35,976 nt of DNA from Anaerolineae bacterium. GTDB lineage: Bacteria; Chloroflexota; Anaerolineae; Aggregatilineales; J027. The stretch spans positions 1 through 35,976 of the forward strand of contig JAAUUD010000003.1 of assembly GCA_012031655.1 (NCBI GenBank). Reading direction: 5' to 3'. Within the stretch, counting starts at the first letter, position 1; each line of letters starts with the position of its first letter. Positions 1 through 9,223 of the stretch are shown here, piece after piece. Below the pieces are notes generated by a model, which was not told the origin of the DNA, searched no databases, and saw only the letters and a program-made list of their open reading frames with translations. The translations under genes and the position numbers were made by a program.

Positions 1-90
1 GGCCACGGCATATCCCCCAATCGGCTGAACCGGGTGCCGGGCAACGCGTTATAATCAAAAACAAAGCGGAGCAGAAAAACCAAATTCCCC

Positions 91-1086
91 ATGAACTATC
101 CCTGCGATATTTCCCTGGTCTTGCCAGTCTACAACGAGGCAGAAAGCCTGCACGACCTGCATAGCGAGCTAGAGGGCGTGCTGCGCGGCATGAACCTGCG
201 CTACGAGATTATCTATGTGGATGATGGCAGCCGCGATGGGAGCAGCGCGGTGCTGCGCGAACTCGCAGAACAGCATTCCAGGGTGAAGGTGGTTTATCTG
301 CGGCGTAACTTTGGCCAAACAGCCGCGATTCAGGCCGGCATTGACCAGGCCAACGGCGCCATTATCACCCTGATGGACTCCGATTTGCAGAATGACCCGC
401 ACGAGTTGCCGCGCATGTTCGCCCGCATGGCAGAAGGCTTTGACCTGGTCAGTGGCTGGCGCAAAAACCGTCAGGATCGTATGATCCGCAAAATCCCTTC
501 CCGGGTGGCCAATCGCCTGATTTCGGTGGTGACAGGCGTTCATCTGCACGACTATGGCTGCACGCTCAAGATGTATCGCCATGAAGTGCTGGACCATGTG
601 CGGCTCTACGGCGAGATGCACCGCTTTATCCCGGTGTTGGCCTCGGCAGCCGGGGCCAGGATCGATGAAATGGTGGTCAACCATCGCGCGCGGCGCTATG
701 GCAAAAGCAAGTATAGCCTGTGGCGCACCGTGAAAGTGGTGCTGGACCTGATGACCGTTACCTTCCTCACGCGCTACAACACGCGCCCCATGTACATCTT
801 TGGGGGTAGTGGTTTTCTCTTTGGGTTTCTGGGGGTGCTGGCGTTGTTTGCAGCGCCGCTGTATAGCCTGGTGGCGGGCGTCCCCTTCTTTGAGCATCCA
901 CTGGCGTTTATCGTGGCGGGCCTGGTGCTGCTGGTTGGCAGCGTGCAGAACGTCTTGCTGGGCCTGATCATCGAGATGCTGATGCGCACCTACTACGAAT
1001 CGCAGCGCAAAGGGCCCTACACCGTGCGCGAGGTGCTGGGGCAGGTGCCCAGCCTTCAGCCAGAGGGGCGCCCCGAGGCAGTTTAG
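91..1086 (+). CDS. Family 2 glycosyltransferase (DPM1/ArnC-like, C-terminal TM helices)
   Basis: ORF 331 aa; N-terminus ISLVLPVYNEAESL, YVDDGSRDGS, MDSDLQNDPHELP, GCTLKMYRHE typical of polyprenyl-phosphate GT2; two hydrophobic C-terminal segments; TATAAT -10-like at 50-55. Confidence 0.93.
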   Translation: MNYPCDISLVLPVYNEAESLHDLHSELEGVLRGMNLRYEIIYVDDGSRDGSSAVLRELAEQHSRVKVVYLRRNFGQTAAIQAGIDQANGAIITLMDSDLQNDPHELPRMFARMAEGFDLVSGWRKNRQDRMIRKIPSRVANRLISVVTGVHLHDYGCTLKMYRHEVLDHVRLYGEMHRFIPVLASAAGARIDEMVVNHRARRYGKSKYSLWRTVKVVLDLMTVTFLTRYNTRPMYIFGGSGFLFGFLGVLALFAAPLYSLVAGVPFFEHPLAFIVAGLVLLVGSVQNVLLGLIIEMLMRTYYESQRKGPYTVREVLGQVPSLQPEGRPEAV

Positions 1087-1155
1087 GGCTTCTGGCTATC
1101 CAGCCTGCGTAATTGACGTTATACTAGCCGCGCACAACGACCGCAACGGAGTTAC

Positions 1156-2169
1156 GTGGGCTTCAACATGGAATTTGTACCCATCCTGGCAGTGGGCTTC
1201 ATGACCGCCTATGGCTTTACGCCAGTGACCCGCCGCCTGGCGCTGCGCCTGGATATGGTGGATCGCCCCAGCAAACGCAAAATCCATCAGGAACCAATCC
1301 CGTTGCTGGGGGGGGTGGCCATCTTTGGCGGTTTTCTGCTGGCCATGACGCTCTTTACCCCGGCAGCCCACTGGCGCGAATTCGGCGCCGTGCTGGCAGG
1401 CTGCTTGTGGCTGGCACTGGTGGGCTACCTGGACGACCGCAACGGCATGAACCCTTACCTCAAGCTGCTGGCGCAGGTGGTGGCCGGATTGGTGCTGGTT
1501 GCCGCCGGGATTCAGGTGCGCTTATTTGGTTTCGAGCCATTGAACATTGCCCTCACGCTGTTCTGGATCGTCGGCATCACCAACGCGCTCAACCTGATGG
1601 ACAACATGGACGGGCTGGCAGCGGGCATTGCAGCCATCGCGGCCTTCACGTTCTTCCTGCTGGCAGCCAGCCAGGAACTCCTGCTGGTGGGTCGGTTGGC
1701 GGCGGCGCTGTGCGGGGCGACCCTCGGGTTTCTGCGCTACAACTTCAACCCCGCTTCAACCTTCATGGGGGATACCGGCAGCCTGGTGATCGGGTTTGTG
1801 CTGGCGGTGCTGGGCATCAAGCTCGATTTTCAGAGTCAATCGCAAGTGGTGACGTGGGCGATCCCCTTGCTGGTGCTGGGCATCCCGATTTTTGACACCA
1901 CACTGGTGACCTTTACCCGCTTGCGGGAAGGGCGTTCGCCTTTCCAGGGCGGCAAAGATCATACCTCGCACCGGATCGCCAGCCTGGGGCTCAGCCACCG
2001 TCGCACGGTGGTCCTGCTGTATGGTGCGGCCAGCCTGTTAGGGGCGGCAGCTTTGCTGATCAGCCAGTCCGGTTCGCAGATGGCCAGCCTGGTGATTGCT
2101 GCGGTGGGGCTGGGCGGTTTGGTGGCGTTCATCTTGCTGGAAGTTCAGTATACGCGGCAGCCTTCATGA
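1156..2169 (+). CDS. MraY/WecA-like glycosyl-1-phosphate transferase (GT4 polyprenyl-phosphate family)
   Basis: ORF 337 aa; KRKIHQEPIPLLGGVAIF, NALNLMDNMDGLAAG, FMGDTGSLVIGF motifs; multiple TM helices; start may be GTG 1156 or ATG 1168. Confidence 0.92.
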   Translation: MGFNMEFVPILAVGFMTAYGFTPVTRRLALRLDMVDRPSKRKIHQEPIPLLGGVAIFGGFLLAMTLFTPAAHWREFGAVLAGCLWLALVGYLDDRNGMNPYLKLLAQVVAGLVLVAAGIQVRLFGFEPLNIALTLFWIVGITNALNLMDNMDGLAAGIAAIAAFTFFLLAASQELLLVGRLAAALCGATLGFLRYNFNPASTFMGDTGSLVIGFVLAVLGIKLDFQSQSQVVTWAIPLLVLGIPIFDTTLVTFTRLREGRSPFQGGKDHTSHRIASLGLSHRRTVVLLYGAASLLGAAALLISQSGSQMASLVIAAVGLGGLVAFILLEVQYTRQPS

Positions 2170-3112
2170 GCAAATATTGTGTAACCGGGGGGGCAGGCTT
2201 CATTGGGTCGCATCTGGTGGAGCGGCTCTTGCAAGAAGGTCATGAGGTCGTGGTGGTGGATGACTTCAGCACGGGGCATCGGGCGAACCTGACCGCACTA
2301 CAAGGTCACATTCAGTTGATCGAAGCGGATATTCGGGACCTGGACGCCCTGCACAAAGCCTTACAGGGGGTCGAGTTCGTCTTTCATCAGGCGGCCTTGC
2401 CCTCGGTGCCGCGCTCGATTGATGACCCGCTCACCAGCCATGCGGTTAATGCAACAGGGACGCTCAACGTGCTGGTCGCGGCCCGAGATGCGGGCGTGCA
2501 GCGGGTGGTGTTTGCTGCGTCCTCTTCTGCTTATGGCGATATTGAAGAGGAATTTAAGGCAGAGGAGATGCGCCCGCGCGTCAAGTCTCCCTATGCCGCG
2601 GCCAAGGTGGCGGCAGAAAACTATTGCCTGGTCTTTAACCAGGTCTATGATCTGGAATGCGTCGCAATCCGCTACTTTAATGTGTTTGGCCCGCGCCAGG
2701 ACCCGCTCTCGCCCTATGCCGCGGTGATCCCACTCTTCATCACCGCCATGCTGGACGATATGCCACCGACATCTACGGAGATGGCACACAATCGCGCGAC
2801 TTCACCTTTGTTGATAATGTGGTGGAGGGCAACCTGCGAGCGATGCAAGCGCCACAAGCCCCCGGCGAGATCTTCAACATCGCCTGTGGCGAGCGCATCA
2901 CCCTATTGGAACTGGTGGCACACCTCAACCGCTTGCTGGGCAAGCAGTTGGAACCCCGTTTTGCTGATCCGCGCTCTGGCGATGTGCTACACTCCCGCGC
3001 AGCCATTGACAAAGCGCGGCGCCTGTTAGACTATGAGCCCCGGGTTCCCTTTGACGAGGGCCTGGCGCGTACGCTGGCATGGTATCGGGACGCAGGAGCC
3101 TGGCAGAAATAG
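2166..3112 (+). CDS. NAD-dependent epimerase/dehydratase (UDP-glucose 4-epimerase-like), split by a -1 frameshift near 2768
   Basis: MSKYCVTGGAGFIGSHLVERLLQEGHEV, SSSAYGD, YAAAK; continues in another frame as (IYGDGTQSRDFTFVDNVV)EGNLRAMQAPQAPGEIFNIACGERITLLEL...; one missing base in ccgac_atctac restores the ORF. Confidence 0.88.
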
Positions 3113-3982
3113 GTGACGATCCAACCGCCGAACATCACGACAATCGCCTCTGCCCTGGAGTGGGCAGCGCATGCGCTGGCCGATACCTCGGAGAGTGCCG
3201 CGCGGGATGCGCGCATCCTGCTGTGCGCGGTGCTGGAGGTCACGCCAGAGTACCTCATCCTCTACCTGGAACGCGCCCTGACCATCGAACAAACCGCAGC
3301 CTTTAGCAAGCTGGTGCAGCAACGCGCCCAGGGCGTGCCTGTTGCTTACCTGCTGGGGCGCAAGGGGTTTTACGATATCGAGGTCTACGTGACGCCGGGT
3401 GTGCTCATCCCGCGCCCCGAGACCGAGCTGCTGGTGGAAAAAGCCATTGCCTGGGCAACCGAGCGGCATGTGCTGATCATCGATGTAGGCACCGGGAGCG
3501 GCGCTATCGCGCTGAGCCTGGCCAAACACCTGCCCCAGGCCCACGTCACCGGCATTGATATTTCGGAAGTGGCGTTGGAGGTCGCGCGCCGCAGTGCAGA
3601 AAAGCTCAACCTGGCGCAGCGGGTCCGCTGGTTGCAGGGCAACCTGGTGCAACCCCTGCTGGATGCGGGCGAAACCGCCGATTTGATCATCGCCAACCTG
3701 CCCTACATCCCCAGCAACGAGCTAGAACACCTGGAAGTTGCCCGCCACGAACCACGCGAAGCCCTGGACGGTGGCCTTGATGGCCTGGACCCAATTCGGC
3801 AGTTGCTTCGGCAGGCGCCCGGGGTGATGCGCCAGACCAGCCTCATCTACCTGGAGATTGGCGCGGGTCAGTCCCAAACGATTCGGGATATGGTTGCCCA
3901 GCACTTCCCCGCGTTGGCTATTGAAGCGGTTGAGCAGGACCTGGCCGGGCATGACCGGGTCGTGACGCTGAAGTTGGCCTAG
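3113..3982 (+). CDS. prmC: Peptide chain release factor N5-glutamine methyltransferase
   Basis: GTG start; VGTGSGAIALSLAKHLP, LIIANLPYIPSNE (NPPY-like), LIPRPETELLVEKA motifs of PrmC/HemK. Confidence 0.93.
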   Translation: MTIQPPNITTIASALEWAAHALADTSESAARDARILLCAVLEVTPEYLILYLERALTIEQTAAFSKLVQQRAQGVPVAYLLGRKGFYDIEVYVTPGVLIPRPETELLVEKAIAWATERHVLIIDVGTGSGAIALSLAKHLPQAHVTGIDISEVALEVARRSAEKLNLAQRVRWLQGNLVQPLLDAGETADLIIANLPYIPSNELEHLEVARHEPREALDGGLDGLDPIRQLLRQAPGVMRQTSLIYLEIGAGQSQTIRDMVAQHFPALAIEAVEQDLAGHDRVVTLKLA

Positions 3983-4554
3983 CGCTGAGCAGGTGGGTGG
4001 TGCAGCCACCAGAACACCTCTGGTGGATAAGCTGGCGCCAGGTCTGCATCCCACTGAAATTCACTGATGTTGGTGTTTAGATAGCTGCGTAGTTGCTGGT
4101 CTCGCTGGTTGAGTTCAGTCTCTTCTTCCTGATCCCACAGCTTCAGGTCACGCGCATCGGCACGCACATGCTCCAGAACGCTGCGGTGGCGTAGCTCCAA
4201 CCCCAGGTAATCGGCCCCGCGTCGTGGGTTCTGGCGGAGCTCTTCCACAAAATTACGCAGATCGCGCAGGCGGGCGTGCTTTTCGCGCGTCAATTTTTCT
4301 TCGTAGTGCACGCGCCAGGCGTTGCAGATGCGTTCGTATTCCTGACGAGCAGCCTGCACCTGGCTCTGCTGTGCCGTGCTCAGCAACCCAGGCAGCGCTT
4401 CCAGTCGGTGCAGTGTAAAGCGCAGCGATCCCAGCGTCATGCGCGGCAGGTTGGGCGCCGTGGCGCCGTAGAGGTCGCTGCCGCGCAGGTAGCCATCCAG
4501 GCTGGCGAGCATGGCATCCAGAAGTTTCAGGTCGCCAGCGGGATCGTAGCTCAT
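3979..4554 (-). CDS. Hypothetical protein (charged, alpha-helical)
   Basis: ORF; likely start MSYDPAGDLKLLDAM at 4554 overlapping the upstream gene's stop as ATGA; no family recognised. Confidence 0.7.
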   Translation of the reverse strand: MSYDPAGDLKLLDAMLASLDGYLRGSDLYGATAPNLPRMTLGSLRFTLHRLEALPGLLSTAQQSQVQAARQEYERICNAWRVHYEEKLTREKHARLRDLRNFVEELRQNPRRGADYLGLELRHRSVLEHVRADARDLKLWDQEEETELNQRDQQLRSYLNTNISEFQWDADLAPAYPPEVFWWLHHPPAQR

Positions 4555-4952
4555 CGCTTGTAGCGCTTCAGGTTCTGGAAGCTGGGGTTGCCCTGCACCT
4601 CGCTCAGGCGTTTCTGGGCATCTTTGGCATACCATTCGGTGATGAAACGACCATCTGCGTCCGTGTAGGAGACGGTTGGCGGAAAGCCCAGGATTTCGGC
4701 CACGCCGCGCACAAAGGGCACGGACTCCTCTTGCATACGCAGGATGAACACCCGCGTGGGTTCGTATTCCAGCTCGACAGCCTTACCATCCCATTCCCCA
4801 ACCAGCCGAAAAGGCGGCTCCGCATGCACGCAGGTAAAGTACACATCGTTGATGCGGTTCTGCCAGAAGGTGTGGTTAACCCGCTCGCTGATCAGGTAGG
4901 GGCGCCCTTTTTCCGGTTCACGGTAAAACCAGGTTGTTGCATTGGTTGCCAT
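4551..4952 (-). CDS. Hypothetical protein
   Basis: ORF 133 aa (MATNATTWFYREPEKGRPYLISERVNHTFW...), 4-nt overlap with the downstream ORF. Confidence 0.7.
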   Translation of the reverse strand: MATNATTWFYREPEKGRPYLISERVNHTFWQNRINDVYFTCVHAEPPFRLVGEWDGKAVELEYEPTRVFILRMQEESVPFVRGVAEILGFPPTVSYTDADGRFITEWYAKDAQKRLSEVQGNPSFQNLKRYKR

Positions 4953-5039
4953 TGCACCAGGTATCCTCTAGTTCGGGTACTGATCGCCTAACGTTCTTGT
5001 GTGTAATGATACCAGAGGCACCGGGGGTTGGCGAGCGAC

Positions 5040-6164
5040 TCAGAGCGCTTCGGCACGGGCCAGGCGCAGCACATTCAGGATGCCCTGTGCCATATGCTGG
5101 GCGGTGTAGTGCTGTGTTGCCAACCAGTGACGGCGCATCCGGTTGCGCTCTGAGTGCATCCGGGGGCGGGCCAGCAATTGGGTGAGCAAGCCATCGACGC
5201 TGCCAAAGGGGGCGGTGTGGCCAATTTCGGGCAAAATTCCAACCTGGCTTCCGTAGACATCGGTGCCGCAAGCCAGGGCTTGCAGCGCCTCCAGCCCAAA
5301 CATCTCGTGTTGAGAGGTCAACAGGAAAAAGCTGGCCTCTTGGTAGAAGGCAGGCAGTTTTTCGTATGGCACATGGCCATGAAAGACCACGCGATCCGCA
5401 ATATTGAGGCGCTCTGCCAGGACTTCCAGCGGTTCGCGCAGCACGCCCTCACCCACCAGGTCCAGCTGTGCCCCTGGGATGCGCGCGATGAGCTTCAGCA
5501 GGATGTCCTGGCGCTTGACCGGCACCAGCGGCCCCACATGGATAAACTCACGCGGGCGCTGGTCCACTTCGGGCAGGTGGAAGTGCGTTACATCCACCCC
5601 AAAAGGCACCACATACACCCGGTTATGGCTGTTGAGCTTGGCCAACCGGAGGTGATAGTGGGTCAGATCAGCAGCGTAGCGACTGGGGGCAATGAGCAAA
5701 GTGGCATTGCTGAGCACCTCGGTGACCAAAGTGGCTGCTTCGGGGTCCAGTTGCCAGCCAAAGCGGATCTCCTGAAGGCCCACCAGATCGGCTTCGGCCA
5801 GGCTGACCCACGGCTGGGCACCCCCCAGCGCTTCCCCGATCCTGGGTCGCCAGATAGCCGCTGAGGTGGGCGCTATCGGCATAAAGGCATCAAAGGGCAG
5901 GGTGTGGTGATGGCGCTTGACCTCGGCAAAAACGCTCTGGGCTAACTCCGGCAAGGCCTCGGCTGGGAGGGGATCGCCGGATAGGCCCAACGGGAAGACA
6001 TAGGCGCCGTATAGTTCGTACGCCGCCGATTCCGGCGGGTAGTGCAGGGGGAATACTCGCACGGAATGCTGCTGTTCCCAGGCGCGCAACAAATCCTGAT
6101 ACACCGGGATCGTCCAGTCGTCCTCGTGGCGTCCGACCTGGGTCAAGAACAGACCAATCTTCAT
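5040..6164 (-). CDS. Glycosyltransferase family 1/4 (GT-B)
   Basis: ORF 374 aa; FIHVGPLVPVKRQDILLKLIARIPGAQLDLVGEG, RVVFHGHVPYEKLPAFYQEASFFLLTSQHEMFGLEALQALACGTDV. Confidence 0.92.
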   Translation of the reverse strand: MKIGLFLTQVGRHEDDWTIPVYQDLLRAWEQQHSVRVFPLHYPPESAAYELYGAYVFPLGLSGDPLPAEALPELAQSVFAEVKRHHHTLPFDAFMPIAPTSAAIWRPRIGEALGGAQPWVSLAEADLVGLQEIRFGWQLDPEAATLVTEVLSNATLLIAPSRYAADLTHYHLRLAKLNSHNRVYVVPFGVDVTHFHLPEVDQRPREFIHVGPLVPVKRQDILLKLIARIPGAQLDLVGEGVLREPLEVLAERLNIADRVVFHGHVPYEKLPAFYQEASFFLLTSQHEMFGLEALQALACGTDVYGSQVGILPEIGHTAPFGSVDGLLTQLLARPRMHSERNRMRRHWLATQHYTAQHMAQGILNVLRLARAEAL

Positions 6165-7419
6165 ACTGGGGCAGGACCTCCAGCCCGCATTGTGTGCTGC
6201 AAGCGTGCCCAGCCTTGCGCAAACCAGCCCAGCAAGCAGCCCTCGCTGAGGAGCAAGGCCCAGGCGGCGCCGGTTGCGCCCCAGTGCCAGGTCAGCGCGG
6301 CGGTGAACAAGGCTTGCAGGGCAAGCTCAGGGCCAGGCGGCGGTTGGCGTCTGCTTCGCCACCGCGTGCATAGAGTAGCGTCATGATGAGTTGACGCAGC
6401 AGAAATGGCAAGCTGGCCAGGCCCAGGATCGGCAAAAGCTGGCCGGCTTGCGTATAAGCTGGCCCCAGCAACCGCTCCACCAACCAGGCGCCCAGCAAAA
6501 TCAGGGCCATCCCACTCAGCAGACCATACCCCAGCACCAGCAAACCCATGCGCCAGGTGAGCCGCCGTAGGGCATCATCGTTCCAGGAAAGGGCGGCCAC
6601 CGCAGGGAACAGCGCCACGAACAGCGCGAGCGGGGGCAAGCGCACGGCCTCCAGAAAACGATAGGCTGCTGCAAACCAACCCGTGACCTCTGCCCCGGCA
6701 ATCGCCTGCACCACCAGCGTAAAGGATCGAAGTTGGAGCATAGCCAGCACCCCGCCCACCGCGAAAGGCAAGGCCACCCGCAACAGCGATTGCCCGGTTG
6801 GCAGGGGCAGGGCGGGTGGCTGTGGGGGGTGCTGCCAGCGCCACCACAGCCAGGCCAGCAGCAGTTGCAGCGCATCCACGGCCACCAACCCGGCCAGCAC
6901 GGTCACCAGGCCACCGCCCCGGCTCAGGATGAGCACGCTCACGCACACCTGCCCGCCCAGCAGGCCCCAGTTCAACAGCGTAATCGGCAGCATCGTTTCC
7001 CAGGCCCGCCATAGCGCTGTATAGACGCCAAACAGGGTATCAATCAGGATCATCAAGGCCGCCAGGCGCAAACCCGTTACGCTGGCAGCATCGCGGAAGA
7101 GCCACCCTGCCACCAGCCACACCACCCCCACCAGGCCACCAGCCACCCACAGCCGCAAACGCACGGCCTGCGCCAGATAGGCCATGGTCTGGCTACGATC
7201 GCGCGCAATCTCCCGCGTGAGGAGCGTAGCCAGACCGGCATCAGCCAGCAGCGTTAGCGGCAGGACCAGCGCCATGATGCTGGCATAGCGGCCAAAGTCG
7301 GCGCTACCCAGGCCCCGCGCCAGGCTGATGACCAGCAGAAAAGCCAGGAGGGCGCTACCGCCGTTCCCCAGCACCAAGATAAGCGTATTTGCCGTCAGAC
7401 GCCTGAACATAACTTTCAA
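6161..7419 (-). CDS. Polysaccharide/lipid flippase (Wzx/MATE-like), C-terminus shifted by a -1 frameshift near 6328
   Basis: Multi-TM ORF 6292..7419; after one missing base the frame continues ELALQALFTAALTWHWGATGAAWALLLSEGCLLGWFAQGWARLQHTMRAGGPAPV*, with the stop overlapping the next gene's ATG as ATGA. Confidence 0.85.
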
Positions 7420-7485
7420 TATATCTCATTTGAGACCGCAACGCGGTATGATTGCCCGCCAAAGTGATGAGAGAGGATTCCGAGG

Positions 7486-8049
7486 ATGATTGAACTGTGG
7501 GAGCTGTTCCGCCTGATGTTCAAAGTGGGCCTCTATGCATATGGCGGTGGCCCGGCGATGCTGCCTGTGATGCAGGCCGAAGTGGTGGAGGGGCAAGGCT
7601 GGGTGAGCGATGCGGATTTCCGAACCGCGATGGCGATGAGCTATTCCCTGCCAGGGCCCGTGGCTCCGCAACTGGCTTTGTGGGTGGGGTGGCGCGTGGC
7701 AGGGTGGCCAGGGGCAGTCCTGGCCTCTTTTGCCGTTGTGCTGCCGGGCTTATTGCTGATGTCCGTCTTTATGACCTTTTTCTGGTCCAGTGCGCAAACG
7801 GCCTGGCTCAAAGGTGCGGCCAAAGGCGCGGGCATCGCCGTGATTGGCCTGCTGGCCTATGTAACCTATGACCAGGCTTTTAAGCTTTTTGCGCGCGGCA
7901 CAGGCGGCTGGGTGGCCGGAGTCACCCAGCATCTTGACTGGGTGATCATCGCTGTGCTGAGCTTTGCACTGGTGTTGTGGCGCCCCACCCTGATGATGCC
8001 GCTCACGATTGCGGCGGCGGCCCTGTATGGCGCGTTGTTTATCCGCTAA
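7486..8049 (+). CDS. Chromate transporter family protein (single ChrA half-domain)
   Basis: 187 aa; LFRLMFKVGLYAYGGGPAMLPVMQAEVVEGQGWVSDADFRTAMAMSYSLPGPVAPQLALWVGW matches the chromate_transp signature. Confidence 0.88.
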   Translation: MIELWELFRLMFKVGLYAYGGGPAMLPVMQAEVVEGQGWVSDADFRTAMAMSYSLPGPVAPQLALWVGWRVAGWPGAVLASFAVVLPGLLLMSVFMTFFWSSAQTAWLKGAAKGAGIAVIGLLAYVTYDQAFKLFARGTGGWVAGVTQHLDWVIIAVLSFALVLWRPTLMMPLTIAAAALYGALFIR

Positions 8050-8055
8050 GGGGGC

Positions 8056-8871
8056 CTAGTTGCAACGCGCCAACTGCGTAAGGGCTTCGTTCAGGACCTC
8101 GCGAACGGCTGCGTGATCTTCGGCCTCGGGGTTGATGTAGAGGTAGTGGCGCAAAGATCGGCTGGCAGGGCCCCACTGGCGGAGTTGCGCCTGAAGGATA
8201 CCGATATCCCGCTTCAGTTCCAGGTGTTCGGGCAGCAGGCTATGTTGCAGGTGCAACACGCGCAAAAGCTGCTGGGTTTCATCACGATAAAGGTAAATCT
8301 GGCGCAGGTTGTTCAACAGCCGCAGCAGGACCATGCGCGGCGCCTGGGGCAACAACAGGTCTGGCGGCAAGGTGTTTTCCGAGGGCAGGTGATGGCGGGC
8401 CAGCAAGTGGCATTCTGCCGCATCCAGCACAATCCCGCCGTTAAAGGCGTCCAGGTACAAGCTATGGTGAGGGGTATCGTAGCCCACCAAAAAGTGCCCT
8501 GGCAGGCCCACACCATAGCTGGCCAACCCCAGGCGGCGCGTCACGGCCATAAACAGGATTGAAAGCGTGATGGGTATCCCGGTTCGGTGCTGAAGAACCT
8601 CGTTCAGGAAGCTGTTACGCGGGTCGTAGTAGTTCTCTACATTGCCCCGAAAGCCTTCCTCGTCAAAAAGGATGTCTGCGCTGCGGCGGAGCTTCGCGAT
8701 GGCATCATCAGTTGGGCGCAGGCGGCTTTCGATGCGGCGTGCATAGCGTTCGATTTGCCCCAGGAGGGATTCAACCTGGAGGCCGGGGTAGTTAATTTCT
8801 TTGGCAAGCACCAGGCTTGCGTGCTCCAACGGTAGGGCGTCTAGGTGGACCGCCAATTTAGAGATGAGCAT
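8056..8871 (-). CDS. SirB1-family transglutaminase-like / TPR protein
   Basis: FRGNVENYYDPRNSFLNEVLQHRTGIPITLSILFMAVTRRLGL...GVGLPGHFLVGY typical of Transglut_core2 (SirB1). Confidence 0.88.
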   Translation of the reverse strand: MLISKLAVHLDALPLEHASLVLAKEINYPGLQVESLLGQIERYARRIESRLRPTDDAIAKLRRSADILFDEEGFRGNVENYYDPRNSFLNEVLQHRTGIPITLSILFMAVTRRLGLASYGVGLPGHFLVGYDTPHHSLYLDAFNGGIVLDAAECHLLARHHLPSENTLPPDLLLPQAPRMVLLRLLNNLRQIYLYRDETQQLLRVLHLQHSLLPEHLELKRDIGILQAQLRQWGPASRSLRHYLYINPEAEDHAAVREVLNEALTQLARCN

Positions 8872-8981
8872 TCCATTGATCCCACTTACTTCTATAGTTC
8901 ACTCTAGCACACCTGGTGCCAAGCCATCGCGCGGGGGCCGTAAACTCTAAATTAGCATTAACCTGAAAGGCACCAGGCAAC

Positions 8982-9005
8982 AAAAAACCAGCCGTTAAGC
9001 TGGTT
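8982..9005 (-). terminator. Intrinsic terminator downstream of tRNA-Arg
   Basis: Minus strand AACCAGC-TTAACG-GCTGGTT followed by TTTT GTT; stem 7 bp. Confidence 0.75.
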
Positions 9006-9013
9006 GTGGAAGG

Positions 9014-9086
9014 CGTACCTGCAGGGATTCGAACCCCGGACCCCTTGTTCCGTAGACAAGTGCTCTATCCACTGAGCTACAGGTAC
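9014..9086 (-). tRNA. tRNA-Arg (anticodon ACG)
   Basis: Minus strand GTACCTG-TAGCTCAGTGGATAGAGC-CTTGTctACGgaACAAG-...-GGGGTTCGAATCCC-CAGGTAC; cloverleaf pairs, 7 bp acceptor. Confidence 0.95.
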
Positions 9087-9223
9087 ATGAGCGTGCTTAA
9101 CAGTCTAGCAAACCTTGCGGGCCTGTCAAGATGAAATCTCCGCGTACGAGGCAGTCGCTTGCTAAAACCGGGCAGAGTGCGTAAACTCAGCAGGCAGAAA
9201 GCGCATCAAGGGAAGCGGCTCGC

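Noticed and set aside
169-897. 242-aa ORF antisense to the GT2 gene
   Set aside because: Shadow ORF of a GC-rich coding strand; His/Gln/Ala-rich translation with no domain motifs, while the sense strand encodes a clear glycosyltransferase.
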